A stretch of DNA of 64,000 bases from assembly GCF_004123295.1 (NCBI RefSeq), contig NZ_SDMK01000001.1:1798001-1862000 (forward strand). The letters run 5' to 3'. The DNA is from Silvibacterium dinghuense. GTDB taxonomy: Bacteria; Acidobacteriota; Terriglobia; Terriglobales; Acidobacteriaceae. The notes under the pieces were generated by a model. The model did no database searches. It was given only the letters and a program-made list of their open reading frames with translations, and was not told the origin of the DNA. Made by a program: the position numbers and the translations under genes. Positions 34,992 to 45,700 of this stretch are shown in pieces. How positions within the stretch are numbered: position 1 is the first letter of the stretch; every line of letters starts with the position of its first letter.

Positions 34992-35903
34992 ATGCTGACC
35001 ATGCTCGCTCTCCTTCTGGCTCTGCCCCTCACCGCGACACAGGCTGCCACCTCGTCATCCCAGGCAACGACTGCGCCTGCGCAATCCACTCCAGGGCCCG
35101 ATCCCGAGCTGCATGACACGCACCCCATGCCGATGCCTGCGAATTCCTCGCTGCCCACGCTGTGGATTGTCGGCGACTCGACGGTGCGCAATGGCCACGG
35201 CGATGGCGCAAACGGCCAGTGGGGCTGGGGCGACGTGATCGCGCCTTACTTCGACACCAGCAGGATCAACGTGGTAAATCGCGCCATCGGCGGGCGCAGT
35301 AGCCGCACTTACATCACCGAAGGCCGCTGGCAGACGGTGCTCGACATGATGCATCGCGGAGACTTCGTGCTCGTTCAGTTCGGCCATAACGACTCCGGCC
35401 CGCTGGATGATGCCGCACGTGCACGTGGGACACTGCGCGGCACCGGCGACCAGACGCAAGAGGTCGAGAACCCCGTGCTGAAGCGCCATGAGACGGTCCA
35501 CACCTATGGCTGGTACATGCGACAGTACATCGAGCAGGCGCGGGCAAAAGGCGCGACCGTCATCGTCTGCACGCTCATCCCACGCATGATCTGGAAAGAC
35601 GGTCACATCGAGCGCAGCGGCGCGGACAGCTATGGTGGATGGGCGCGGGAGATTGCAGCGCAGGAGCATGCGCCGGTGGTCGATCTGAACGAGATCATCG
35701 CACGGCAGTATGATGCGATGGGCCCTACAGAAACGCTGCTGATGTTCGGCGATCCGCACACGCACACCAGCCTGATCGGCGCGCAGATCAATGCGATGTC
35801 CGTGGTCATGGGGATGAAGCTGCTCAGCCCCGATCCCCTGGCAACCTATCTCTCGCCCGCGGCGGATAAGGTTCCCGCAACCATGCCGGCGGCGAAGCCC
35901 TGA
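34992..35903 (+). CDS. CE12-like rhamnogalacturonan acetylesterase
   Basis: A 303-residue second SGNH acetylesterase in tandem with the previous gene, ten bases apart. The signal peptide is MLTMLALLLALPLTATQAAT, followed by a short Ala/Pro linker. The catalytic blocks are LWIVGDSTVRNGHGDG (GDST nucleophile), NRAIGGRSSRTYI, VQFGHNDSGPLDD and GDPHTHTSLIGAQ (Asp and His). Unlike its neighbour it lacks the N-terminal beta domain. Low similarity between the pair suggests different acetyl positions or sugar units rather than a recent duplication. It converges on the GH105-like gene at 35927. Confidence 0.9.
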   Translation: MLTMLALLLALPLTATQAATSSSQATTAPAQSTPGPDPELHDTHPMPMPANSSLPTLWIVGDSTVRNGHGDGANGQWGWGDVIAPYFDTSRINVVNRAIGGRSSRTYITEGRWQTVLDMMHRGDFVLVQFGHNDSGPLDDAARARGTLRGTGDQTQEVENPVLKRHETVHTYGWYMRQYIEQARAKGATVIVCTLIPRMIWKDGHIERSGADSYGGWAREIAAQEHAPVVDLNEIIARQYDAMGPTETLLMFGDPHTHTSLIGAQINAMSVVMGMKLLSPDPLATYLSPAADKVPATMPAAKP

Positions 35904-35926
35904 GAGCCTCACCGCCTTTGGCGGTA

Positions 35927-37075
35927 TCAGGCTTCGCGGAGCAACGCGGCAACCGTCCACATCGCCGGAGACTGGCCGTGGAAGTCGCCGGTACGCCGCT
36001 TGCGCAGCAGGTAGTAATCGAGGTCGTTCAGCTTGTTTGTGCCCTCGCATACGCTGGTGACATTCGAGTCCTGATCGATATAACCGGCAAGGGCGAGCCA
36101 GGCCTTGCGCGCGGCCGGAGCATACTGTGCCGCATCGAGCCAGCCATGGCGCACGCCGCTGATGAGCGCATAGGCGAACATGCCCGTCCCCGAGCTCTCC
36201 GGCCACGCATCTTCACGATCGATGAGCTGGCGCCAGGAGCCATCACCCGCCTGGTAGCGCAGCAGCGACGCCATCATGGTGTGATAGCCCTGCTCGATGC
36301 GGGCCCGCTCCGGCGTGCCTTTCGGCAACTCGCGCAGCATCTCGGTCATGCCCACGGCAAACCATCCATTGCCGCGCCCCCAGTAATAAGGCACATCGGG
36401 AGCATGGAAGAAGAGGCCGTTCGGCTGCTGCAGCTTGTCGAGATACGAGACCATTTCCTTCGCTGCGCGGTTCAGGTACTTCGCATCCTGCGTGGCGCGA
36501 TAGGCCTGCACCTGCACAATGGTGATCATGAACATGTCATCGACCCAATAGCGCGTCTCCGGCGTAAGGCCCTGCGCGTCCGGCGAAGCCCACTGCGCGT
36601 CGGCATAACTCAGGCCGAGATCGAGATACCGCTTGTCGCTGGTGAGGATGTAGAGCTCGAACGGGAGCGAGCCGAACATGGAGAAGTCCACATGCTGGCC
36701 GCGCGGCGGCAGGAGCGCGTTCTCCGTGGTAAAAAGCGGTTCGAAGCGGGCCTGCAGTGCGGCGATGAGCTCTTTATTCCCGGTGACGCGGGCGACTTCG
36801 AGCGCGCCGTACCAGGCACAGACCTCGGGGTAGATGATGCGCGTGGGACGCAGGTGCGACGTGCTCTGGAAGTGCGCGGCCAGCGCGGTGCCGAGCTGCT
36901 TCGGATCATAGCCGGCAGGCCACTCGGTGAGGCTGGAGCCGCCCAGCGGCACATGCGGTGCAGCGGGCGATGCGGGCGGCGCGGATTTCTCCTGCAGCGG
37001 CACCTGGGCCGAGGCAAGCGCCGTACCGGCCATCAGGAGCTGCGCGCCAAAGGTTCGCCGCGTGATGTTCTTCAT
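35927..37075 (-). CDS. GH105/GH88-type unsaturated rhamnogalacturonyl hydrolase
   Basis: A 382-residue alpha6/alpha6-barrel hydrolase. The N-terminus ITRRTFGAQLLMAGTALASA looks like a twin-arginine signal. The GH105/88 hallmark residues occur in WVDDMFMITIVQVQAYRAT (catalytic Asp region) and APDVPYYWGRGNGWFAVGMTE (WGRGNGW). EDAWPESSGTGMFAYALISG and GTNKLNDLDYY follow. These enzymes hydrate and release the unsaturated uronic acid left by lyases. It precedes only by 19 bases the oligogalacturonate lyase gene, upstream on the minus strand, and appears to be the last gene of a four-gene set. Confidence 0.92.
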   Translation of the reverse strand: MKNITRRTFGAQLLMAGTALASAQVPLQEKSAPPASPAAPHVPLGGSSLTEWPAGYDPKQLGTALAAHFQSTSHLRPTRIIYPEVCAWYGALEVARVTGNKELIAALQARFEPLFTTENALLPPRGQHVDFSMFGSLPFELYILTSDKRYLDLGLSYADAQWASPDAQGLTPETRYWVDDMFMITIVQVQAYRATQDAKYLNRAAKEMVSYLDKLQQPNGLFFHAPDVPYYWGRGNGWFAVGMTEMLRELPKGTPERARIEQGYHTMMASLLRYQAGDGSWRQLIDREDAWPESSGTGMFAYALISGVRHGWLDAAQYAPAARKAWLALAGYIDQDSNVTSVCEGTNKLNDLDYYLLRKRRTGDFHGQSPAMWTVAALLREA

Positions 37076-37094
37076 CGTATGACTCTCCGTTCGT

Positions 37095-38498
37095 TCAGTG
37101 GGTAGGTGGAGGGTTGGGTCCGAATTTCAAGCCTAATTCCGGCGTGGACTCGATATCCGCCGCGCCCGCAGGCGCTTTTTCGACATCGACACCAAATACG
37201 TAACTCGCACCAAACATATTCGAGGTAAAGATCACCATCTTTCCATCGGGCGAGAAGCGCACGTTGGGCTCGAGCTTGTAGTTATGGTGCTTCATGTTTA
37301 CGAGATGCTCGGGCGTAAAGGTTCCGGGCTGCACGAAATCTGCCGAGTCGATTCCGCCATCGTTCCTGCGCCATGCGGGATGGAAGAGCTCAATCCATTC
37401 GCCGTCAGGAGCGTGCGCCACCTGTCCGGGATCGCCGCCATCGCCACAAAAGAGCGTCGCGCCCTTGTTGACGTTGAAGTGGATGGACCAGTCATTGCGC
37501 AACATGTGGTACGCGACCTGAGCATGATCTTCTGTCTTGCCGAGATGGATGCCGGCGAGCCAGAAATCTTCGCCTTTGGGTATCTGCCAGTCGTACCAGA
37601 TGGTTTCGCCATCGAGGCCCCAGAACTCGTGACCGGCGATTTCCATGAGCATGGTGCGCTTGTGCATCAGCGTGTTGTGCGAGCCGTCGGTGTGGATGGT
37701 CCAGATGCGATCAACCTTCTGCCATGGGCCTTCGTGACAATACATGAGCAGCGCTGGATCGATGGGCGAGAAGAGAAGATGGCCGATCCAGTCGGTCGAG
37801 TGAAGCAGCTCATGCACTTTGCCAGTACGAAGATCGATGGTGAAGAGCAAGACGGGAATGCGCGAGGCCAGGCGGCGCTCCATCATGGCGCCCTTGCTCT
37901 CGGGCTGAACTAATGGGCCGCGTCCCTGCTCCGCATGCTGCGGATATTCCGCAGCCACCGACTCCGGATGCTCGTCATAGACACCGGCGGCGAGCGTCTC
38001 ATCGGCGTTGACCGTGGCGACGCGCGCGCGCGGTGGCAACGTAACGAGCTTTGTCACCGCACCGGAGTTGAGATCCGCCTTGTAGAGCACCGTGAGCTGC
38101 GTCTCGGGATCCATGCGGGAGAAGAAGATGCTGTCCGTCTTATGGCCGACAACGATGGCGTGATAGCCGTAACGGAAACGCGCCATATGCGCATCGGCCT
38201 GGGGCGGCGGAGGCGGATTGGGAACCAGCAGCCGCGTCTTCTTTGTAGCCATTTCAAGGGTGTGAATACCGTCCGGCGCGGTGTAGACCATGTAGCGCTC
38301 GTCAGGCGAGTACGCATTCACATTGAAGTAGAACGCAGAGGAGCCGGGCTCGTCGGAGAGCCGATAGACGCGATGGCCCGTATCTTTATCCACCCAGGTC
38401 TTCGGCACATCCTGCGCGACGAGTGGGAGCACTGTAGCAAGAACGAGCGCAAGTCCAAGGCAGAGATGACGGCAAGAAGAATATCTGCATGTGTTCAC
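37095..38498 (-). CDS. Oligogalacturonate lyase (PL22-like)
   Basis: A 467-residue beta-propeller-like protein. It starts with GTG 38498, which overlaps the stop of the GH28 gene (GTGA), followed by a signal peptide (GLALVLATVLPLVAQ). Family markers are TWVDKDTGHRVYRLSDEPG, FNVNAYSPDERYMVYTA, HLLFSPIDPALLMYCHEGPW and DWSIHFNVNKGATLFCGDGG. The C-terminus has VRFSPDGKMVIFTSNMFGASYVFG. It would split digalacturonate and short oligogalacturonates by beta-elimination into 5-keto-4-deoxyuronate, the KduI substrate. The signal peptide suggests periplasmic action. Confidence 0.88.
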   Translation of the reverse strand: MNTCRYSSCRHLCLGLALVLATVLPLVAQDVPKTWVDKDTGHRVYRLSDEPGSSAFYFNVNAYSPDERYMVYTAPDGIHTLEMATKKTRLLVPNPPPPPQADAHMARFRYGYHAIVVGHKTDSIFFSRMDPETQLTVLYKADLNSGAVTKLVTLPPRARVATVNADETLAAGVYDEHPESVAAEYPQHAEQGRGPLVQPESKGAMMERRLASRIPVLLFTIDLRTGKVHELLHSTDWIGHLLFSPIDPALLMYCHEGPWQKVDRIWTIHTDGSHNTLMHKRTMLMEIAGHEFWGLDGETIWYDWQIPKGEDFWLAGIHLGKTEDHAQVAYHMLRNDWSIHFNVNKGATLFCGDGGDPGQVAHAPDGEWIELFHPAWRRNDGGIDSADFVQPGTFTPEHLVNMKHHNYKLEPNVRFSPDGKMVIFTSNMFGASYVFGVDVEKAPAGAADIESTPELGLKFGPNPPPTH

Positions 38499-39916
38499 GG
38501 TGTTTTCCTCGATGATTGCTCTGCGTGAGGCGTGCCGGGTGAGGATTCGAGCGAAGGATAGACGATCTGATCCAGCCCGCGGATATTCGTACTGTCGGAT
38601 GTGGTCAGCCGCTCATCCTGCGGAACGACGAGCGTGACATCCTGCAGCGAAACGTCGTCGGCGTTGTCGATGTGCCCAGCCTTCTGCGCTTCGAGATGCA
38701 GGTGGTCAAGGCGGAATCGCTCGAGCTTCGCATTAGGATAGGCGGCGATGGCGATGGCTGTCTTCGCATGTTTCGCCTCGATATTCCAGATGTGCACATC
38801 GGAGAAATGCGGCAGCCCCTGCTCCGCGGGCACCGGCTGAACGAGCGTCTTCCAGTAGGACGGCGCATCGTGCACGCCGGCAGGCAGCGTGGCATAACTG
38901 TAGTTCGGATTCCAGTTGAGGTTGACCTCGATGGGAATGCCGACGCCGTCGAGATGGAGATCATGGATGCGGAGATCCGATCCGCCGCCGCCGCGCACGC
39001 GCGCGCTCTTGAGAAGCACACCGGCGCCTACACCGGTCCCCGCGGTGAGATTGTAGGCCTCGATATCATGGAAGCCTCCTGAGGTCTCGCTGCCGAAGGT
39101 GACCGCAGCAGCGCCACGGCGAATGATGGAGTCACGAAGGACGACATGCTCGGTGGGCCGGTTGACGCGCAGGCCGTCGGCATCGCGGCCGGCCTTGAGA
39201 CACAGCGCATCGTCATTCACATCGATGTCAGCATGCTGGACAAGCACGTGCGAAGAACTGTCGATATCGACGCCATCGGTCGACGGCCCCTTGCCACCAA
39301 TGTTGTTCTGGATCGTGATGTGGTCGACGGTAACGCCGGTGGAATAGCAGATGTGGACCGTCCAGAAGCCGGAGCGCTGCAGCGTAAGACCACGCAGCGT
39401 GACCTTACGCGCGTTGAAGATCTGGATGAGGCGCGGACGCTTCGCGTCGTAGTCAGAGGCCCAGCGCAGCCCCTTTGTATCGTAGTCGTGGCGCAGGTCC
39501 CAGTAGCTCTTCCACCAGTAGGAGCCATCGCCGTCGATGATGCCGCTGCCGGTAATCTCTACATCGTGCTGCTCATAAACATTCACGAGCGCCGCAGGCC
39601 AGGTCATCTCAATGCCAGCGACGCGCGTAGGCATCAGAGGATAGCCATCGAGGTTCTGCACACCACGCAGCGTGACGCCGGATGGGACATCGAGATGCGT
39701 GCCGCTGCGAATGAAGATGGAACCGGTGAGATAGGTACCGGGGCGAAAGGTGACAGTGCTGTGATGGCCTGCGGCCGAGTCGAGCGCGCGCTGGATAGCC
39801 GCGGTATCGAGCGTGGAGCCGTCGCCGCGCGCACCATAGTCATTGACAAAGATGGTGGCCGCGGAGGCACTGCCGGCCACCATGAAAAGCGCCGCGAACA
39901 AGGCGAATGGCCGCAT
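38495..39916 (-). CDS. GH28-family glycoside hydrolase
   Basis: A protein of about 473 residues. I chose ATG 39916, which overlaps the GH106 stop by one base (TGATG); GTG 39919 is the alternative. A signal peptide (FALFAALFMVAGSASA) precedes the beta-helix. GH28 acidic residues are in TDGVDIDSS and DVNDDALCLKAGRD, followed by TFGSETSGGFHDI. The short C-terminal tail (SSPGTPHAEQSSRKTP) extends past the helix. It should hydrolyse galacturonic acid or rhamnogalacturonan linkages. It is translationally coupled to the lyase gene downstream and the GH106 gene upstream. Confidence 0.92.
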   Translation of the reverse strand: MRPFALFAALFMVAGSASAATIFVNDYGARGDGSTLDTAAIQRALDSAAGHHSTVTFRPGTYLTGSIFIRSGTHLDVPSGVTLRGVQNLDGYPLMPTRVAGIEMTWPAALVNVYEQHDVEITGSGIIDGDGSYWWKSYWDLRHDYDTKGLRWASDYDAKRPRLIQIFNARKVTLRGLTLQRSGFWTVHICYSTGVTVDHITIQNNIGGKGPSTDGVDIDSSSHVLVQHADIDVNDDALCLKAGRDADGLRVNRPTEHVVLRDSIIRRGAAAVTFGSETSGGFHDIEAYNLTAGTGVGAGVLLKSARVRGGGGSDLRIHDLHLDGVGIPIEVNLNWNPNYSYATLPAGVHDAPSYWKTLVQPVPAEQGLPHFSDVHIWNIEAKHAKTAIAIAAYPNAKLERFRLDHLHLEAQKAGHIDNADDVSLQDVTLVVPQDERLTTSDSTNIRGLDQIVYPSLESSPGTPHAEQSSRKTP

Positions 39917-42630
39917 CACTCCGCGCCTTCGCTCTCGCCGAATACGAGCCTCACCGGGCCACGGATGCCGGAGGGCACAGGCTCGAGGTTATTCATATCC
40001 TGCATCTGAAAACGGTCTCCGTACTTTGCCTTGAGCGCGCTGTAGTCGCGCGGCGGCTCGCCGGCGAGCTCATTAATCGCGGTGTTGTAGACATGAAGTT
40101 CGATGCTGTTCTCTCCGCTGTGCAGCAGTCCGGTGAGCGCGAGAGCGTAGGGCGGATGCCAGAGCGATCCGGCTCGCTTTCCGTTGACGAAGACGATCGC
40201 CGCCTCGCGAACAGGCGGATCGATCCAGGCTCTTGTGCCCGGCTTGTTCGGCAGCTGCGTGTCCTCGATGGGCAGAGACGGCGCAAACTCGAGCGAGATA
40301 GGACCACCGATCTCCGCCGCCGATACCTGCACCTGAGTGCGATAGATCGCTTCCCCGGAGTAGAAGCGTGTCGCGGCATTGTCGGTCCACACGGTATCGG
40401 CCTGGTCCCGCTCTGCCGGTTCCGGCTTCGATCCGGCGCTGCCGGGGAACTCGATTTGCCATGGCCCGAGAGCCGTGGCGTGCTGCTCTGTAGCCCGCTG
40501 CGGCGCGGCAGCGGTCGATATGCCAGGGCCATCATGCAGGACGAGAAGGCGGGATGCATACGGCGGAAGAACGATGACCTGATCCGTCACAGCCATGGTT
40601 ACATTTCCAGTTTCAGGGTTCCACCATTCGGCTATTGAGCGATGAGCGCGAACATGCGGAGCCCAGCGCACCGGCTGGTTGCTGGTGTTTACGAGGAAAT
40701 AGATATCCGAAGACGGCAGATGGCGATGGAGGAAACCCAGCTTGCCTGCGGCGTCCCCGAGTTCGACATCCGGCGGCATAGCCTTTGCGAGCGCCGCGCC
40801 CAGTTCGCTTTCGTCGCGGACATGCACTGACTGACGCAGCAGAGCGGCGACTCCCTGCTCGACCTTGGCATGATCCAGCCGATCGCTTTGTCCGGCTGCG
40901 AGCGTGGGTGTATCGCCAATAAAGATGAGTTTTCCGCCCTTTGCCGCGTAGGCCTGCAGCACATCAAGGCCGCGCAGCGAGAGGCGATGCGTAGGCGGCA
41001 CTACGACGACGGGATAGCCGATGCCTCGCGCCTCTGCCGATGCCAGGTCGAGATAGTCGAGGTTATAACCTGCATCGAGCACCGCGCCCATCAACGCAGG
41101 CGTGATGTGATGCGGCATCTCCTCGGTGACGGAGACATGGCCGGGACGGAAGGCGGCCTGTGCATCGGCCTCAGGGAGCAGGATGGCGACATCGTTGGCT
41201 GGCTTGCCCTGGCGCAGCATCCAGCTCACGCGGGTGAGATAGCGCGTCACGTCGGGCATCACAGGCCACCATGGATTGTGATCGTTGAGCGCAGCCGCGG
41301 CATAGAGCGACCAGCCCGGCTCCTCGACGCCGGGTGCAGAGTACGGATAGCCATGGCCGATGATCTGGTTCACGCCTTCGAGGAACATGCGGTCGGCCTC
41401 CGCCTTCATGTCGAGAGGCGTGGCGCGAAAGGCAGGCGAGTGCAGCCAGGTGAAGGTTTCCGCGGAGGTCACATCGTTTCCGAAGATGTGATTCGCGGAG
41501 CTGGCCCAGCGCGTAAAGGAAAAGCTCCGCCATTGCGGGCCTTCGCCTTCCGGCAGCTGCGGAACATGCTCATCGAAGAGCGTGACACCCGGTGTACCGT
41601 AGGTCTGCGAGCGGAACCGGGTGCCATGAGCAGCGGCGAACTGCGCGACCGTCAAGAGATAGTTGTCGCGCACCATGTCGGAGAGCGTTTCTGCCCAATC
41701 GTGACGAACGGCATCGGCCTGAGGCGTGCTTCCCTGCGCGAGCAGCGGCAGATATGGAATCAGGCTGTAGCCACGGCGGCGCTGGAACTCTTCAGGCAGC
41801 GCGCCGGTCCAATCGGCGCCATAGACCTCGAGCGAATCGGAGAAGATGGCGTACGGTGGCTTATCCGGAAAGCCGCGGAGCAGCGTGCTGCCCACGGCAT
41901 CGAGGTAGTGATCGACAGCAGCCTTCGACATGTGGTCGAGGACATAGCCTTCTCCACCGAAGGCCGCGCGCTTGACCTGCTGGCGTGTATGGCTGGCGAA
42001 GAAGAAGAGCTCGACTTCAGGCTTGCCAGCTGCGGACTCGAGCGATGCAGGCATCGTATTGCTGGTGATTTGACGGGCATGCTCCGCGTCGTAGTGCGCG
42101 GGTGTGCCATCGACAACAAAGGCGGCGATGAACGTGTCGCCCTCGGCGGACTGAGGCAGCTTCGCATCGGCCGCGCCAAGAGGCACAGCGACGATCTTCA
42201 GCTTGCCTGCAGCATCCGCAAGCGATACTTCGGGTCCACCGAAGGGCCAGCCGCTGCCGAGGGTGAGATCGACACGCATGCCAAGCGCACGCGCATGGTC
42301 CTCTGCGAAGTGGACCATGTCGAGATACTCCGGTGAGCCGTAACGAAGATTGACGAGATGCCGAGCCGGATCATCGAGCGTGAGCGGATACTCGGCTGCC
42401 AGCTCGACGCCGCCGATGCCTGCCGCATGCATGGCATCGAGCTCGCGGGCGAGTTCAGGCTGTTCCACGGCCGGGCCAAACCACCACCAGCGCACCATGG
42501 GTTTCGCATCGGAAGGTGGATCGGCAAAGCCTGACCGCAGGCTGGAAAGGGTCTGCGCGCTGCCGTGCACAAGGCACGCCAGCGCGAGGACACCCAGAGT
42601 TGCATTCCATCGCATCGCTGCTCTCTTCAT
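39916..42630 (-). CDS. GH106-type alpha-L-rhamnosidase
   Basis: About 904 residues from ATG 42630, which has AGGA eight bases upstream. A signal peptide (LGVLALACLVHGSAQ) is followed by the GH106 opening PMVRWWWFGPAVEQPELARE, ELDAMHAAGIGGVELAAEYP and SGWPFGGPEVSLADAAGKL. A carbohydrate-binding beta-sandwich lies near the C-terminus (VREAAIVFVNGKRAGSLWHP, NSIELHVYNTAINELA). It would release L-rhamnose from rhamnogalacturonan fragments, supplying RhaT and the rhaI-rhaB pathway. It is the first gene of the coupled GH106, GH28, PL22, GH105 set; the receptor gene lies just upstream. Confidence 0.88.
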   Translation of the reverse strand: MKRAAMRWNATLGVLALACLVHGSAQTLSSLRSGFADPPSDAKPMVRWWWFGPAVEQPELARELDAMHAAGIGGVELAAEYPLTLDDPARHLVNLRYGSPEYLDMVHFAEDHARALGMRVDLTLGSGWPFGGPEVSLADAAGKLKIVAVPLGAADAKLPQSAEGDTFIAAFVVDGTPAHYDAEHARQITSNTMPASLESAAGKPEVELFFFASHTRQQVKRAAFGGEGYVLDHMSKAAVDHYLDAVGSTLLRGFPDKPPYAIFSDSLEVYGADWTGALPEEFQRRRGYSLIPYLPLLAQGSTPQADAVRHDWAETLSDMVRDNYLLTVAQFAAAHGTRFRSQTYGTPGVTLFDEHVPQLPEGEGPQWRSFSFTRWASSANHIFGNDVTSAETFTWLHSPAFRATPLDMKAEADRMFLEGVNQIIGHGYPYSAPGVEEPGWSLYAAAALNDHNPWWPVMPDVTRYLTRVSWMLRQGKPANDVAILLPEADAQAAFRPGHVSVTEEMPHHITPALMGAVLDAGYNLDYLDLASAEARGIGYPVVVVPPTHRLSLRGLDVLQAYAAKGGKLIFIGDTPTLAAGQSDRLDHAKVEQGVAALLRQSVHVRDESELGAALAKAMPPDVELGDAAGKLGFLHRHLPSSDIYFLVNTSNQPVRWAPHVRAHRSIAEWWNPETGNVTMAVTDQVIVLPPYASRLLVLHDGPGISTAAAPQRATEQHATALGPWQIEFPGSAGSKPEPAERDQADTVWTDNAATRFYSGEAIYRTQVQVSAAEIGGPISLEFAPSLPIEDTQLPNKPGTRAWIDPPVREAAIVFVNGKRAGSLWHPPYALALTGLLHSGENSIELHVYNTAINELAGEPPRDYSALKAKYGDRFQMQDMNNLEPVPSGIRGPVRLVFGESEGAE

Positions 42631-42717
42631 CCCACTATCCTGCATGAAAGCAGCAGAGACGACTTCATTTGGACTTCCGCTCCTCTCAGCAGTGTTGATT
42701 GCCCTTGCGGGCCACGA

Positions 42718-45700
42718 TCAGAAATTGACGTGGCCTGCAAACTGGAAGTCACGATTGCCGCTGGCCCCGGTGACTTCACCGAAGGAGCTGTAGGCGCTCG
42801 TACCGGAAGGACCCCACGCGGTATTCACGCCGCTGAAGGTCGGGTGATTGGCCACATTCAGGCTATCCACTTCAAAGACGAAGTTGATCTGCTCATGAAT
42901 GGGGAAGGTACGACGCAGACTGACATCGTCGTTCCAGTGATTAGGATTGCGCAAACCGTACGGAGCGGTACGGGCTGCGTTGCCGATGCGGTTGATAGGC
43001 GAAGCGAAGGTTGCTCCGGAGGTCGTGGGCGCATACGTCGAAGGCGCAACAAAGGCCGCCGGATTGATGTACTGCTTGGTGAAGTTCTTGTTCGTCGCAT
43101 GCGAGCCGTAGGCTCCATTGATGCGAACCTTGCCGCCGAAGTTCGGAGCATAGTCTGGCTCGCAGGTGCCGCTCAGCGGCGCGGTGCAACCGCCGTAGGT
43201 GATCGCAAGCGGAACACCGCTGGCATAGGTGTAGATGGAAGAGATCTGCCATCCCTTGAAGAGCGAGCGGGTAATGGCATTGCTGCCGGTGAGGCCAGCC
43301 TTGCCGAAGGGCATCTGCCAGACGCCGAAGGCAGCCGCGGCCTGCGGCGTATCGACGACGGTAAGCGAGCGGTCGATGCGATCCATCTTGTAGCTCTTGC
43401 CACCGTCGACGACGCCTGCGGGCAGATTGAAGCTGCTGCGGAAGGTGCCGTCGTCACCCATGTTCTTCGACCAGGTGTAGTTCACGGTATAGGAGAGACC
43501 ATGCCATGGACGCTGGCTGAGCGAAACCTGCATGGAGTTGTAGCTGAGGTTGGCAACGTTCGAGCCCCAGGTGTCGGTCACGCCGGAATACTGCGGGAAG
43601 GCGACGAGCAGCTGCGCGATGCTGGCGCGCGAGCTGGTTCCGGAGATCGAGGCATACGGCAGCTGGAAGCTGGGAATGGCCTGCTGAAGGATGGCGACGT
43701 TGGCCGGAGTGGCGAGCGCGCCCAGCAGCGGCGTCTTGCCTGTCGAATCCGCTACGCCGCCAAGGGTCAGGATGTAGGCGGGGTTGATCTGATTGCTCCA
43801 CTGACCACGGGCCGTGGCAGCCGAAGGAGCCAGGAAGTGGCTGCTCGTGCCAGCATAGTTCATGGTGAGAACGATGTTGTCGTTGAGCGCCTGCTGGATA
43901 CCGAAATTGAACAGGTTAAATTCCGGAGCGCGGCCCGAGAGATACGGGTCGGCATAGGCTATCGAGCTCGCAGTGACCCATGAGCCGGCGCTGTTCAGAT
44001 AGTTGCCGGTGTTAGTGGTTTGCGCTGCCGCATTGATGGCTGGCGTGGTGGGGAGCGTGTAGCTGGGGCCGCCGTAGGCCATGTTGGCCAGGCCCGCGCC
44101 CTGGAAGTAGGTGCTGTTGTTCAGGTAGTAGGACGGACCAGCGCTGGCTCCGCTGGTCACTTCAGCCGGGGTGGTGGCCGTCACGTTGAAGCCGGTGGCT
44201 CCGGTGCCGTTGCCTGCGCCCGAGCGGCCGCCGACACCGCCACCGAGCGAATAGACAAGACCGTAGCCGCCGCGAATCACGGTGCGCGGCGTCACCTGGT
44301 AGGCAAAGCCGATGCGTGGGCCGAAATTCTTCATATAGGTCTGGACCGGTGTGGTGCACTGGCAGCTGACGCCCGCGCCACGGTTGCCTGCGAACTGCAG
44401 CATGCCCTTGTTGCCGGTGGCGGTATTGGTGAGATCCGGATTCAGGAAGCTCCAGCGATCCTCGACTTCATGGAAGGGCGTGAGGTAATCCCAGCGCAGG
44501 CCGAGGTTCAGCGTGAGCTTGGGCGTAACCTTCCAGTCGTCCTGCACGTAGGGCGAGAAGTCGTGATAGCGGCCGCCGGTTTCCGAGACGGCCTGGATGG
44601 CGATGCCGCTCGAGGGCATGGCGCCGAGCAGGAAGCTGGCATAGGAGAAGCCCGAAGTGCCGGTAGAGAGCGTGCTGCCGACAAAGTTCGCCGTGGAGTT
44701 GGCATTGACCGCGGCGGTATAGATGCCGGACGGCCCAAGCTGCGAAGCGACGTTGTCCTGCAGCCACTGCAGCTGCGCGCCGATGGTGAGGCTGTGCTTG
44801 CCCTTCACCAGCAGGAAGTTGTCGAGCAGGGTATAGGTATTCGGCACCGTGGTCTGGGTTGCGCCGCTGGCGCCGGCCGAGGTCCACTGCGCTTCAGCCG
44901 TGGGATTCGGCGTATTGGTCCCGAAGGTGATGCCGGGGAACTCATCCGCAGCCTGCCCGGTGGGCAGATTGGTGATGCCCAGGTCCGCAGTCGCGCGATA
45001 CGGCGAGACGCCGTCGGTCAGCGACTCGACCGGCTGTGAGAAGCGGTTGAAGGCAACCTTGAGCTGGTTGCTCATCGAGTTGCTGATCAGCCAGTTGTCT
45101 TCCACATCCGTCATCAGCGGGATGATCGTCGCATAGCCGCCCTGCGTGTAGGGCATAGGCAGCACATAACCGCTGTTGCCCACGGTGAAGGGCACATTCT
45201 TGCGCACGCCGTAGGTCCAGACGTAGGAGAGACGCTGCTTCGGCGAAAGGTCGAAGTCGAAGCGCGACGCAATCTCCCAGTTGTCATAGCCTGAAGGCAC
45301 GCCAGCGATGGTGTTGTTGACCAGTTGGTCGTTGACCGTGGCCGGCAGGTACTGCTCCATCTTTAGGGCGACGGGCGAGAGATAGTCGGTCGGGATCACA
45401 TTGCCCGAAAACTGGTTGCGGCAAAGCGTGCCGTTATTGGCCGCAGTGCAGGCAGTCGTCGAGGTGGGGTCGTAAATCTTGTCGGAAAGCTCACTGAAGT
45501 TACCTTCGCGCATGAGCGTGGTAGGCACGGTGAGCGCATTCGGATTCACGCCGCTGCGGCCGTGATACTTGTCGTAGGTCACATAGAAGAACCCGCGCTT
45601 GCGCATGAACGGGATCGGTCCGCCGCCTGAGGCCACAAACTCGTTCTGATGCTCGGCCGGTTTGGCTGCCGGCACCGTCTCGCCTGCCGAATTTGTGACC

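Noticed and set aside
40870-43983. Two long plus-strand open frames opposite GH106 and the receptor
   Set aside because: Both are antisense shadows; the minus strand has signal peptides and family motifs in register.
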